DNA of 51,048 bases from Anaeroplasma bactoclasticum (GTDB lineage Bacteria > Bacillota_I > Bacilli_A > Acholeplasmatales > Anaeroplasmataceae), in the NCBI GenBank assembly GCA_023663825.1, contig JAMPGQ010000006.1, positions 1 to 51,048 of the forward strand, written 5' to 3'. A program made the translations under genes and the position numbers. Below, one piece after another: positions 1-8,558 of the stretch (position 1 is its first letter; every line of letters begins with the position of its first letter). The notes under the pieces were generated by a model. That model ran no database searches and had not been told where the DNA came from. It was given only the letters and a program-made list of their open reading frames with translations.

Positions 1-4
1 TTAA

Positions 5-28
5 GCTATAGAAATATAGCATAGCTTT
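5..28 (+). terminator. hairpin at window start
   Basis: A perfect 6-bp stem (GCTATA/TATAGC, 5-10 and 15-20) with a GAAA tetraloop is followed by ATAGCTTTTA. It could end a gene lying left of the window. The T run is short and not directly against the stem, so terminator function is uncertain. Confidence 0.3.
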
Positions 29-143
29 TACAATCACTAAATTAGAGGTTTTTACTTCTAGGGAAATAAATTTATTTATTTTTTTTGTTCGTTGACGAAA
101 GAGTAAATTTCACTATAAAGGAATAAATAAATATTTCAAAAAT

Positions 144-314
144 AAAAATAGTAAAAGTTTGAGTTCCCCCAAAATGAAATAAGGTTATATTTTCTGTGAT
201 AAAATCTTTGAGAATATAGGAAAAATGTACTAAATTTCATATAATTCAATAAGCAAAACTCGAATTTATCTACTTGAATTAAAAAATGGGGGAACTCGAA
301 AAAAATAGTAAAAG
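144..314. mobile_element. MITE-like element with direct repeats
   Basis: Two identical 14-mers (AAAAATAGTAAAAG, 144-157 and 301-314) flank about 143 bases. The inner ends are imperfect terminal inverted repeats: TTTGAGTTCCCCCA at 158-171 against the reverse complement of the segment ending at 300, 13 of 14 matching, with an exact core at 161-170/288-297. There is no credible coding capacity inside. The layout resembles a non-autonomous miniature element, although 14 bp is long for a target-site duplication. It lies at the left edge of the G+C-richer segment. No second copy was seen in the window. Confidence 0.4.
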
Positions 315-346
315 CACTTGACAAGTGTCCGAAAACGGACTATAAT
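315..346 (+). promoter_or_regulatory. MarR gene promoter with internal operator
   Basis: TTGACA (318-323) and TATAAT (341-346) are separated by exactly 17 bases, a consensus sigma-A promoter. The perfect palindrome GTCCGAAAACGGAC (327-340) fills the spacer, and a second palindrome, CACTTGACAAGTG (315-327), covers the -35. A repressor bound here would block RNA polymerase. The MarR-family gene starts 41 bases downstream, so autoregulation is the natural inference. Confidence 0.8.
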
Positions 347-386
347 CACATCATATATTGTCCAGAAACATAAGGGGGAACAAAAA

Positions 387-827
387 ATGACTTTAATTAG
401 TGAACAAAGACGAGAAATAAACAAACGCACGAGCGAAAACGACTGTCTGTATCATTTGTTGGCGCAGAAGTATAATCTATCGGATAATGTGTTTTATATT
501 TTGTATTACCTATATGAAGAAAAGGACGGTACGGTTTCGCAGAGTGATTTATGCGAGTATTGGCTATACTCGAAGCAAACGATCAATTCGTCGATTACCG
601 TAATGAAAAATAAAGGTTGGATCGAACTTGTAACCGTTCCGAATACCCGTAACAGAAAGAATATCGTATTGACGGACGAGGGGAAAGCCTTTTGTCAAAA
701 AGCGATAGGCGAAATAATTGCATTGGAAGAGAAGGTCTATGCGCGTTTTAGCGATGAGGAACGAACTACGTTCATAGCCTTTTTCAGACGGTTAAACCTT
801 TATATGGAAGAGGAGTGCAAAAAATAA
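387..827 (+). CDS. MarR-family transcriptional regulator
   Basis: A 146-residue protein with the length and winged-helix layout of MarR repressors: helical N-terminus (about 1-35), winged HTH (about 36-110, including the recognition-helix stretch YSKQTINSSITVMKNKGW and a wing ending NIVLTDEGK), and a C-terminal dimerisation helix. The start at 387 is chosen because AAGGGGGAA lies just upstream; the open frame extends further left but into the promoter. It is followed after 3 bases by the two exporter genes, so it probably senses an exporter substrate and represses the operon through the palindromes at 315-340. Codon use is G+C-rich like its downstream neighbours. Confidence 0.85.
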   Translation: MTLISEQRREINKRTSENDCLYHLLAQKYNLSDNVFYILYYLYEEKDGTVSQSDLCEYWLYSKQTINSSITVMKNKGWIELVTVPNTRNRKNIVLTDEGKAFCQKAIGEIIALEEKVYARFSDEERTTFIAFFRRLNLYMEEECKK

Positions 828-830
828 GCG

Positions 831-2567
831 ATGTTTCAAGTGTTTAAGTTTTTAAGAAAGTATAAAAGGCAAACGGCTTTGCTTGTACTGCTGATTATCG
901 GAAGAACGGTCGGCACGCTGTTTATTCCTACTTTGACCGCAGACATTCTGAACGGTATTACGTCGTACCCACCGCACGATATGAGTTACGTTTGGGAAAA
1001 GGGTGGAATTATGCTCGGCGTTGCGGCTGCTACTGCAATAGCGTCCATTGTAAGTACATATCTTTCCACCTATATCGCTACGGCAATGGGCAGAGATATA
1101 CGTGGAGCGTTGTTTCGCAAAGTGCAATCGTTTTCGACAAACGATTTCAATCAGTTTGGTGCGGCCTCGCTCATTACACGAAGCACGAATGATGTAACGC
1201 AGGTACAGCAATCGTTTTCCATTATCGTGGATATGCTACTGCCTGCGCCTTTTATGACGGTTGCAGCATTGGTACTCGCATTCCGCAAAAGTGGCAACTT
1301 GGCGTTTATTCTCGTCGGCTTTATGGCGGTTATTATGGTAATACTCGTGATAATCGCATTAAAGGTTGTACCCGTATTTGAGAAATTACAAACGTCGCTC
1401 GACGGAATCAACCGTAAGGTGCGCGACGAAATTATCGGTGTTCGCGTAATCCGCGCTTTCAACCGCGAGGGAGACGAAAAGCAAAAAACGGACGAAACCT
1501 TTAATAAGTATGCGAAGATTTCAATTAGAGCCAACAAATTGTTTGCGATTATGCTTCCGCTTGTAATGTTTCTGATGTACGCTTGCTCGGTCATTATCAT
1601 TTGGATTGGTGGCGATAAAGTTATTTCGGGTTCGATAGGTCCAGGTGACATATCGGCGATCATAGAGTATTCGATGCTTACTTTGATGTATCTTATCATG
1701 GGCGTTTCGTCGTTTATGTTTATTCCCCGCGCGCATACTTGCGCCAAACGCATTAATGCCGTTTTGAACGTAAAGCCTGAATTTGTCGAAACGGAACATT
1801 CCGAAAGTACGGAAGAAGAAACTTCTGCAAAAGTGGTATTCGATAACGTAACTTTTCGTTATCCGGGCGCGGAAGAAACCGTGCTTGAAAACATCAACTT
1901 TGAAGTGCCGAAAGGCAAAACTACGGCGATTATCGGCAGTACGGGATCGGGAAAATCAACGGTTGCAAATCTTATCTTGCGGCTTTACGACGTGAGTGAA
2001 GGACGCATCGTCGTGGACGGAAAGAACGTTAAAGATTATACGCTCGAAGCGTTACGCGACAAAATAGGAATCGTTCCGCAAAAGGCGTTCCTGTTCAGCG
2101 GTACGATAGCGGATAACCTGCGGCATGGTAAAAAGGACGCGATCGAAGAAGAAATGCGCCACGCGGTAGAAATCGCGCAGATAGCGGATTTTATCGACGG
2201 CAAACCCGAAGGCTTTAATTATCCCGTTTCGCAGGGCGGAACGAATTTTTCAGGCGGACAAAAACAGCGTTTGTCCATTGCAAGAGCAATCATTAAAAAG
2301 CCAGATATATATGTGTTCGACGACAGTTTTTCGGCTTTGGATTTTAAGACAGACGCAAAATTGAGAGCGGCTCTAAAAGATGAAGTCGGGGACAGCGCGG
2401 TAATTATCGTTGCACAGCGTATCAGTACGATTTTAGACGCCGATCAAATACTTGTGTTGGACGAAGGAAAACTCGTAGGAAAAGGCACGCACAAAGAACT
2501 AATAGCAAATTGCGAAATATACAGGCAGATCGCGCAGTCGCAGCTCAGCGAGGAGGAATTGGCATGA
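831..2567 (+). CDS. ABC exporter subunit, degenerate-site half (type IV)
   Basis: A 578-residue half-transporter: six-TM exporter domain (about 1-310), then a nucleotide-binding domain with Walker A GSTGSGKST (369-377), signature NFSGGQ (472-477) and Walker B IYVFDDS (493-499). The residue after the Walker B aspartate is Asp, not the catalytic Glu, whereas the signature is canonical. That pattern is known from the regulatory half of heterodimeric exporters (LmrCD, BmrCD, TM287/288). The stop overlaps the partner's start (ATGA). It probably exports drugs or peptides; the substrate cannot be read from sequence. The GCG/CGC/TCG-rich codon use is unlike genes after 5500. Confidence 0.92.
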   Translation: MFQVFKFLRKYKRQTALLVLLIIGRTVGTLFIPTLTADILNGITSYPPHDMSYVWEKGGIMLGVAAATAIASIVSTYLSTYIATAMGRDIRGALFRKVQSFSTNDFNQFGAASLITRSTNDVTQVQQSFSIIVDMLLPAPFMTVAALVLAFRKSGNLAFILVGFMAVIMVILVIIALKVVPVFEKLQTSLDGINRKVRDEIIGVRVIRAFNREGDEKQKTDETFNKYAKISIRANKLFAIMLPLVMFLMYACSVIIIWIGGDKVISGSIGPGDISAIIEYSMLTLMYLIMGVSSFMFIPRAHTCAKRINAVLNVKPEFVETEHSESTEEETSAKVVFDNVTFRYPGAEETVLENINFEVPKGKTTAIIGSTGSGKSTVANLILRLYDVSEGRIVVDGKNVKDYTLEALRDKIGIVPQKAFLFSGTIADNLRHGKKDAIEEEMRHAVEIAQIADFIDGKPEGFNYPVSQGGTNFSGGQKQRLSIARAIIKKPDIYVFDDSFSALDFKTDAKLRAALKDEVGDSAVIIVAQRISTILDADQILVLDEGKLVGKGTHKELIANCEIYRQIAQSQLSEEELA

Positions 2568-4471
2568 TGGAAGACGAAGTATTGGAACGGGACGAAAGTC
2601 CAGACGTGTTTGGAGACGAAATGTCTGCAGGACGCGCAAAAAATTCAAAAGCGACGCTGAAAAGATTTATACGGGAACTCGGTAGTCAGAAATTGCAGAT
2701 GATAACAATTATATTCTGCCTTGCGGTTGCCGCCGCGTGTTCCCTTATCGCGCCTTATTTCGTGGGCAAAGTCATAACCGACATTACGAACGGCGCATTG
2801 ACGAATTATGTTACTGCTAACCCCGAAATCATATTTCTATATCCTGAAATCGTACCGGAGGGCTACGTCGAGGGCGCGACGTTTGCGATGACGTTTGATA
2901 ACGTGGATTGGCAAATCGTACTCATAGCGGGATTATACACGCTCGCTTCGCTTACAAGTTATATATCTTCCTATACGCTTGCAAGCGTTTCGCAAAAAAT
3001 TTCTCTCAATATGAGAAAAAGAATAAGTGACAAGTTGAACAAACTACCGCTCAAATTTTACGATACGCATAAAAAAGGCGATATATTGAGCCGCGTAACG
3101 AGCGATATAGATAGAATTTCCGACAATTTGCAGGAAACGATGTCGCAGATGTTTACCGCCGTAATGACGATATTAGGCGCGTTTATCGCTATGTTCGTCA
3201 TTTCTTGGCAGCTTGCGCTTATCGCTCTTTTGACGGTTGTCGTGAGTACCGTCGTCGCAGGGCTTATCGCTATGAGGACGCAACGTTACTATGTGGCAAA
3301 CCAAAAAGCGCTCGGCGCGTTAAACGCAAATATAGAAGAAGTTTTTACGGGCAACAACATAATACGCGCGTTTAATTTGCAGGACAAAATGACGGAAACA
3401 AACGACGCTCTAAACGAAAAAATGAAAAAAGCGTCAACGAAAGCGCAGTTTATAACCTACGCTATCAATCCCATCATTCGTCTAATGGGGCAAATCGGCT
3501 ACGTTCTGATTGCGGCGTTCGGCGCAAGTTTGGTGCTGAAAGGAACGCTTGCGATAGGCACGATAGTCAGTGTATTTATGTATGTAAGCCAAGTTTCCGA
3601 GCCTGTTACCGAACTCGCTTATACGATCAATATGATGCAAGGCGCGATTGCTTCGGCGGAGCGCGTTTACGAAATTGAAGACGAACTTGAAGAAGTTCCC
3701 GATAAAACGCAGGAACTCTTGCTCGGAGAGCCGCAGGGAAGCGTTGCGTTCGATCACGTTCGCTTCGGTTACAGCGATGATAAAATCTTAATGCAAGACA
3801 TCAATATAAACGTAACGCCGGGCAGTAAAATCGCAATCGTCGGTCCAACGGGCGCGGGCAAAACGACGCTTGTAAACTTACTTATGCGCTTTTATGAATT
3901 GCAGGGCGGAAAAATCAGTATAGACGGCGTAAACGTTGCCGATATGAGCCGCAAAGAATTGCGTTCCACGCTCGGTATGGTATTGCAGGATACTTGGCTT
4001 TTCAACGGCACGATTGCCGATAACATTGCCTACGGCAAAAAAGACGCGACCTTCGACGAAGTGCAAAGAGCGGCGAAAGCGGCAAGAATAGACAGGTTTA
4101 TACGAACGCTTCCTGACGGATACAATACCGTGCTTGACGATGAAGTGGTCGGCATTTCGGCAGGACAAAAACAACTTTTAACCATAGCGAGAGCGATGCT
4201 TGCAGATCCCGCGATTTTAATTCTTGACGAAGCGACTTCGAGCGTTGATACGAGAACAGAAATAGAGATACAAAAAGAAATGAATAAACTTATGCAAGGA
4301 CGGACGAGTTTTGTTATTGCCCACCGCCTTTCCACGATTAAGGATTCCGATTTGATATTGGTAATGCGTGATGGAACGATTGTAGAACAGGGCACTCACA
4401 ACGAACTTATCGCGCAAAATAGATTCTATGCAGAACTTTATAATAGTCAATTTGCTACAAAAGTTTATTAA
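2564..4471 (+). CDS. ABC exporter subunit, catalytic half (type IV)
   Basis: A 635-residue half-transporter with an N-terminal extension of about 45 residues, six TM segments, and an NBD with Walker A GPTGAGKTT (427-435), signature ISAGQ (531-535) and Walker B ILILDEATSSVD with the catalytic Glu. The signature has Ala where Gly is usual. Paired with the upstream subunit this gives one canonical site (this Walker A/B with the partner's SGGQ) and one degenerate site (the partner's Asp with this SAGQ). The start at 2564 sits behind GAGGAGG (2550-2556) and overlaps the upstream stop by 4 bases. The upstream in-frame extension lacks its own ribosome site. An insertion between TM1 and TM2 (about residues 70-125) enlarges the external loop. 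Confidence 0.92.
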   Translation: MMEDEVLERDESPDVFGDEMSAGRAKNSKATLKRFIRELGSQKLQMITIIFCLAVAAACSLIAPYFVGKVITDITNGALTNYVTANPEIIFLYPEIVPEGYVEGATFAMTFDNVDWQIVLIAGLYTLASLTSYISSYTLASVSQKISLNMRKRISDKLNKLPLKFYDTHKKGDILSRVTSDIDRISDNLQETMSQMFTAVMTILGAFIAMFVISWQLALIALLTVVVSTVVAGLIAMRTQRYYVANQKALGALNANIEEVFTGNNIIRAFNLQDKMTETNDALNEKMKKASTKAQFITYAINPIIRLMGQIGYVLIAAFGASLVLKGTLAIGTIVSVFMYVSQVSEPVTELAYTINMMQGAIASAERVYEIEDELEEVPDKTQELLLGEPQGSVAFDHVRFGYSDDKILMQDININVTPGSKIAIVGPTGAGKTTLVNLLMRFYELQGGKISIDGVNVADMSRKELRSTLGMVLQDTWLFNGTIADNIAYGKKDATFDEVQRAAKAARIDRFIRTLPDGYNTVLDDEVVGISAGQKQLLTIARAMLADPAILILDEATSSVDTRTEIEIQKEMNKLMQGRTSFVIAHRLSTIKDSDLILVMRDGTIVEQGTHNELIAQNRFYAELYNSQFATKVY

Positions 4472-4546
4472 TAAAAAAGCAAATATGAGTTAAATTAACG
4501 TATAGAGAATAATGAAAAATAATTCAAATGGAGGAATCTGCAGGGA

Positions 4547-5410
4547 ATGACTAAAAGAAATCTTTGGATTGTTATCGTAAATTCAATAATCGGCATAACG
4601 CTCATTCTCGCGCTTGCTCTTTGCTTGAATCACTTGGAATGGTATTTGCAGATTGTGGGTTATTTTTGCGTTATAGCCTTTACGCTCGGCGATATTATAG
4701 CATTTATTTTGAACAAACAATCCATCGTCAAAAGTTTGTTTCTCTTTAACGTGGTCGCCTTTATCGTTATAGGGAGTTTGGCAATTTTGAACTTATGTGG
4801 TGTTTTCGATAATATGTCCGATTTAGAAAAAGTAAAACAACTGATTTTAGACAGTGGAAGTTGGGGCTATGTGATTTACGCTTTGCTTACGATTTTGAAC
4901 GTAGTTGTATTGCCTATACCCGCGCTTATCATGATGCTTGCTGGAGTTGCTGTTTTCGGCGCACCCAAAACTTTTGTCATTTCCTATATAAGCGTAATGA
5001 TAGGCTCGGCGATTGCTTTTATCATAGGGCGGTATGCGGGGAAGAGATTAGTTACTTGGTGCATAGGCGAAGAAGCGATTGAAAAGTACAAGAAGTTAAT
5101 TGGCAAAAAGGGCAATGCGCTTTTTGTTATAATGCAACTTTTACCATTCTTCCCAGACGATATTTTATGTATGATTGCGGGACTTACGTCTATGAGTTCT
5201 TCATTCTTTATGCTATCTATGCTGATAGTCAAACCTATCTACATTGCGACGGTTTGTTTTATGGGTACGGGGTCGGTTATTCCGTTTTCGGGTTGGGGTA
5301 TTCCCGTATGGATAGCGATATTCATTATAACTGGCGTTGCGTTTATTTTGTTTTGCAAATATCAAAGTAAATTTGAAAAGTGGCTTTCAAAATTTCAAAA
5401 AAAGAAATAA
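4547..5410 (+). CDS. VTT/DedA-type (TVP38/TMEM64) membrane protein
   Basis: A 287-residue integral membrane protein. Three N-terminal hydrophobic segments (about 5-95) precede a VTT domain (about 110-270) with the family hallmarks: a proline-rich re-entrant segment VVLPIPALIMM, the GRYAGKR motif, and LLPFFPDD followed by IAGLTSM. VTT/DedA proteins are implicated in lipid scrambling and membrane homeostasis. It follows the exporter pair after 75 bases with its own ribosome site (GAGGAA, 4531-4536) and shares their G+C-rich codon use, so it probably belongs to the same acquired cassette. The extra N-terminal TM segments are more than the minimal domain needs. Substrate unknown. Confidence 0.82.
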   Translation: MTKRNLWIVIVNSIIGITLILALALCLNHLEWYLQIVGYFCVIAFTLGDIIAFILNKQSIVKSLFLFNVVAFIVIGSLAILNLCGVFDNMSDLEKVKQLILDSGSWGYVIYALLTILNVVVLPIPALIMMLAGVAVFGAPKTFVISYISVMIGSAIAFIIGRYAGKRLVTWCIGEEAIEKYKKLIGKKGNALFVIMQLLPFFPDDILCMIAGLTSMSSSFFMLSMLIVKPIYIATVCFMGTGSVIPFSGWGIPVWIAIFIITGVAFILFCKYQSKFEKWLSKFQKKK

Positions 5411-5458
5411 AAATTTACATACTGACAATGACGAGTAATGAAAGTGTTAACATCAGTG

Positions 5459-5487
5459 TTGATGAGTGATTATTAATTAGGTAAACT
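5459..5487 (+). promoter_or_regulatory. possible promoter of the GT4 gene
   Basis: TTGATG (5459-5464) and TAAACT (5482-5487) with a 17-base spacer precede the glycosyltransferase gene. The -10 matches consensus at only four of six positions. The interval 5411-5553 shows nothing else; base composition changes here from G+C-richer to A+T-rich. Confidence 0.3.
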
Positions 5488-5553
5488 CAAAGGTTTTGCT
5501 TGTCAAATTATATCACAATGTCAGCTGAATTTATTATGAAGGAAGGATTATTT

Positions 5554-6663
5554 ATGACAATTACTATTGTATGTGATATTTTTGGTGAAGAAAATAATGG
5601 CACAGGGATAGCAATTATGAATCTCATACGCTATTTACAATCAGCTGGACATATTGTACGTATTTTATGTGCTGACCAAAGTAAAAAGGGGCAGGATAAT
5701 TATTATATTGTACCCAATAAAAATTTTGGAAAAATGATAAATTCACTTATAAAATGTGTAGGTGTAAGCCTAGCAAAACCTGATCGTAATATAATTTTAG
5801 AGGCACTCAATGGTACAGAACACGTTCATATTATGTTGCCCTTATTTTTAGGATTAGCTACAGCAAAAATTGCACACAAGATGAATATCCCACTTACCGC
5901 TGGATTTCATATGCAAGCGGAAAATCTTACAAGTTATTTCAAAATGAATAAAATTAAGTTTGTGAATACATTTGTTTATAAATATATTTACAAGCATCTA
6001 TATCGTTTTTGCGACGGAATACATTATCCTACACAGTTTATAAAAAATGTTTTTGAAAGCCGTGTAAAAAAGTCTACTAATGGTTATGTTATATCCAATG
6101 GTGTACATTCTTATGTGAAAAAATATGATATAAAAAAACCTAATGAATACAAAGATAAAATTGTTATATTAAGTATTGGTAGATACTCAAATGAAAAATC
6201 ACAGGATACTCTCATCAAGGCTACTATGTATTCGACATATTTAGATAAAATTCAACTTATATTTGCAGGACAAGGTTTGAAAGAAAATAAATACAAGCGA
6301 CTTGCAAAACGCTTGCCTATACCACCTATTTTTAGATTATATTCACGCTATGAAATAGTAGAGGTTTTAAATTATTGTGACCTATACGTTCATCCAGCTA
6401 TAGCCGAATTAGAGGGCATTGCTTGTTTAGAGAGTATTGCTTGTGGTAAAATGACTATTGTTTCTGACTCTAAAAATAGTGCGACAAAAGACTTTGTAAT
6501 CGATGATAAATGTATTTTTAAACATAAAAAACCAAAAGATCTTGCACGAGTAATAGATTATTGGATAGAACATCCTAAAGAGCGTGAGGAATATGAGAAA
6601 ACCTATTTGCTAAAATCTATCATTTATAGACAAGAAGATTGTATGAAAAAATGGGTGCTATGA
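5554..6663 (+). CDS. GT4-family glycosyltransferase
   Basis: A 369-residue GT-B fold retaining glycosyltransferase. The N-terminal half begins with TITIVCDIFGEENNGTG, the usual glycine-bearing acceptor loop. The C-terminal half has SIGRYSNEKSQ and the GT4 E-X7-E motif (E285 and E293, in ELEGIACLE) that binds the nucleotide sugar. No TM segment or signal peptide, so it acts at the inner membrane face. It resembles diacylglycerol glucosyltransferases of low-G+C Gram-positives, making a glycolipid role possible but unproven. The start at 5554 follows AAGGAAGGA; upstream in-frame codons lack a ribosome site. It appears monocistronic. Confidence 0.85.
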   Translation: MTITIVCDIFGEENNGTGIAIMNLIRYLQSAGHIVRILCADQSKKGQDNYYIVPNKNFGKMINSLIKCVGVSLAKPDRNIILEALNGTEHVHIMLPLFLGLATAKIAHKMNIPLTAGFHMQAENLTSYFKMNKIKFVNTFVYKYIYKHLYRFCDGIHYPTQFIKNVFESRVKKSTNGYVISNGVHSYVKKYDIKKPNEYKDKIVILSIGRYSNEKSQDTLIKATMYSTYLDKIQLIFAGQGLKENKYKRLAKRLPIPPIFRLYSRYEIVEVLNYCDLYVHPAIAELEGIACLESIACGKMTIVSDSKNSATKDFVIDDKCIFKHKKPKDLARVIDYWIEHPKEREEYEKTYLLKSIIYRQEDCMKKWVL

Positions 6664-6793
6664 TTGAGGAAGTAGCATTTAATAATCAAAATCATATTAA
6701 AAATAAAAAGTGTAAACTCTGAATGAACAATATTTCTAATGTTCAAATTATTTAAGTCCTTTAAAAGTATACAGTTGATTATTTAGATTACGT

Positions 6794-6836
6794 AAAATAA
6801 GGTTACTAAGTCAAGAGAAGATGGTAACCTTATTTT
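6794..6836 (+). terminator. Rho-independent terminator
   Basis: A 13-bp stem (AAAATAAGGTTAC 6794-6806 with GTAACCTTATTTT 6824-6836) and a 17-base loop, ending in a T-rich run. It sits about 130 bases after the glycosyltransferase stop. The A-rich left arm could also serve the opposite strand. Confidence 0.7.
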
Positions 6837-6883
6837 TATAGGAAATATAAATTTTTACATAATGTAATTCGAGCATTTTCTTT

Positions 6884-6912
6884 AGCACCGTTTCGGTGCT
6901 TTACTTTTTAGT
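6884..6912 (+). terminator. terminator-like hairpin
   Basis: A perfect 7-bp stem AGCACCG/CGGTGCT (6884-6890, 6894-6900) with a TTT loop is followed by TTACTTTTTAG. The G+C-rich stem and T run fit an intrinsic terminator. It lies only 35 bases before the next ribosome site, so it could instead act in that gene's leader. Confidence 0.55.
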
Positions 6913-6946
6913 ATTAAATTTATATAATGAAATAGGTGATGGCTTT

Positions 6947-7810
6947 ATGTTTTATGATAATATAAAAAGATTTCGCTTAAATAAGAATTGGACACAAGAA
7001 GATCTTGCAGAAAAATTGAATGTAACTAGACAAACCATTTCGAAATGGGAACAGGGAATAAATGAACCAGACATTGCCACATTTAAGAAGCTGAGTTGCA
7101 TTTTTGAAGTTTCTCTTGATGAATTGTTAGGATTAGAAGAACAAAAGAAGGTAGATAAGTTTCCTTATATTGTTAAGATATGTAATATAGTTTCTATTTC
7201 CTTTTGTGTTTTCATTTCTCTTGTTTTAGTTATATTTATCAGGTATTTATATAATAAAATCCCAATGCACTATAATTGGGATTTAGAAATTGATCGCTTA
7301 GGTTCAAAGTGGGAATGGCTATTTATGTTAGCGTATTTTATTGGTATACTTGTCACAGATTTATTATGTTGTAGGCTTGTTGTAGGTATGCCAAATTCAA
7401 AAGCTAGCTTTTGGATAACAAAAATATGTTGTTGGTGTTCTCAAATTGTAGGATTGGGAATTTTCTTTGGTTTTGCAGGAAGGTTCTTAAAGAAGGATAC
7501 TTGGTACCCGATAACAAATGGTGTAGTTTACTCTTTCTTATTTTGTTTTAGTATATTTCTACATCCAAGCATAATAAAGAGGAACTCTTATTTTGGATTT
7601 ATAACAAAATTTACCTGTTCCAATGATGTTGCCTGGAATAAGATAAATCGGTTTACGTGTTATGTGCTATGTATAAATTCTTTCATTGCTATTATAATCC
7701 AAATGTTTGTCAATCAATTTTGGTATAATTTTCTCATTTCAAACTTGCTATGTATTGGGCTATTAATAGTGTGTATTTATTATTTTCATGTTAAGCATAA
7801 GTTAAAATAG
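6947..7810 (+). CDS. membrane-anchored XRE-family regulator
   Basis: A 287-residue protein. An N-terminal Cro/CI-type HTH (about 4-58, with TQEDLAEKLNVTRQTISKWEQG) is followed by about six hydrophobic segments from residue 75 to the end. HTH proteins with integral membrane tails are known in Bacillota, and the tail presumably senses a membrane signal. The start at 6947 follows AGGTGATGG; the longer frame begins inside the hairpin at 6884-6900. Its stop overlaps the end of the convergent YabQ-like gene by 9 bases. Targets are unknown. Confidence 0.8.
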   Translation: MFYDNIKRFRLNKNWTQEDLAEKLNVTRQTISKWEQGINEPDIATFKKLSCIFEVSLDELLGLEEQKKVDKFPYIVKICNIVSISFCVFISLVLVIFIRYLYNKIPMHYNWDLEIDRLGSKWEWLFMLAYFIGILVTDLLCCRLVVGMPNSKASFWITKICCWCSQIVGLGIFFGFAGRFLKKDTWYPITNGVVYSFLFCFSIFLHPSIIKRNSYFGFITKFTCSNDVAWNKINRFTCYVLCINSFIAIIIQMFVNQFWYNFLISNLLCIGLLIVCIYYFHVKHKLK

Positions 7811-8233
7811 TTCATATATAGTTTTAGGCTTTTCATTAGGATGACGCTTGTAGTATTTATAAAGGCGTCTTTTTTCTTTTATATAGTAAACAAAAGGGGG
7901 AATGGATATAATTTTTAAAACCTTATATATCCACTTTTTTAAAGGTTTTAGGATGGTATCGAATTCTTTATTATGCTTTAAAACAAGTTTAGAGAAGGCT
8001 AATTTGGCAAGATATAACCCTAGTAAGTAAAACAATATATAAATATGAAATATAGGAATATCATATCGGTTTGATGTATGGATGATTATGCCAGATAAAA
8101 ATCCAAAATAAAAAACAGTTTTGATAAATAGAAATCTTTTTTGATGATAGAATAGAATTTGATAAAGAATATAAGAGAAGAAGCCCAAATAAAGAACAAG
8201 TAATATTTTGAATAAAGCTTGTAAAGATTCCAT
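7802..8233 (-). CDS. yabQ: YabQ-like sporulation membrane protein
   Basis: A 143-residue protein with about four N-terminal hydrophobic segments (roughly 5-100) and a very basic C-terminus (KEKRRLYKYYKRH). The topology and the LGFFSYILYQIL start fit the spore cortex protein YabQ, but the assignment rests largely on the YabP-like gene ending 1 base upstream, which reproduces the yabP-yabQ order of spore formers. In Bacillus, YabQ sits in the forespore outer membrane and is needed for cortex formation. It is shorter than Bacillus YabQ (about 210). It could otherwise be an unrelated small membrane protein. Confidence 0.6.
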   Translation of the reverse strand: MESLQALFKILLVLYLGFFSYILYQILFYHQKRFLFIKTVFYFGFLSGIIIHTSNRYDIPIFHIYILFYLLGLYLAKLAFSKLVLKHNKEFDTILKPLKKWIYKVLKIISIPPFVYYIKEKRRLYKYYKRHPNEKPKTIYELF

Positions 8234-8234
8234 A

Positions 8235-8492
8235 TTATGCGAATAGTTTTCTTAGGAAGCTCTTATTTTTCTTTACCTGAACATTCTTTTTTTCTAAGGA
8301 ATTTAATGTGCCTGTAATTTTTATTGTTTTGTTATCATTGCTAACTTCCTTAAGTATGAGATTGGTTCCTGTAATTTCATAGGGTATGTCGTTTACCCGT
8401 AAAACAAATATAGTTTCTGAAAACTCCTTAATTTCTGTAATATTGTTTACTATAATCTGATCATCATAGATAGTAAAATTTATGTTAGACAT
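8235..8492 (-). CDS. yabP: YabP/YqfC-family sporulation protein
   Basis: An 85-residue soluble protein with the YabP/YqfC pattern: an early beta segment, the motif EIKEFSETIFVLRV, a strand containing YEITGTNLILKE, then KTIKITGTLNSLE, and a basic end KSFLRKLFA. YabP in Bacillus is a mother-cell protein required for spore cortex/coat. The start at 8492 is preferred because AGGTGAT lies 5-11 bases upstream; the GTG three codons earlier sits on the ribosome site. It forms a two-gene unit with the YabQ-like gene. It implies an organism that sporulates or descends from one that did. Confidence 0.72.
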   Translation of the reverse strand: MSNINFTIYDDQIIVNNITEIKEFSETIFVLRVNDIPYEITGTNLILKEVSNDNKTIKITGTLNSLEKKNVQVKKNKSFLRKLFA

Positions 8493-8558
8493 ATGAATCA
8501 CCTAATTAAAGATATGCAATACCTTTAGAAAAAAGAAGAGTTAGATTTGTCTAATGCT

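Noticed and set aside
136-324. 62-codon minus-strand frame
   Set aside because: Very Phe/Tyr-rich low-complexity translation inside the MITE-like element, no ribosome site, and it overlaps the MarR promoter.
852-1211. Minus-strand frame inside the first ABC gene
   Set aside because: Shadow of a clearly coding gene; translation has no domain-like pattern. The same applies to the other antisense frames over both ABC genes.
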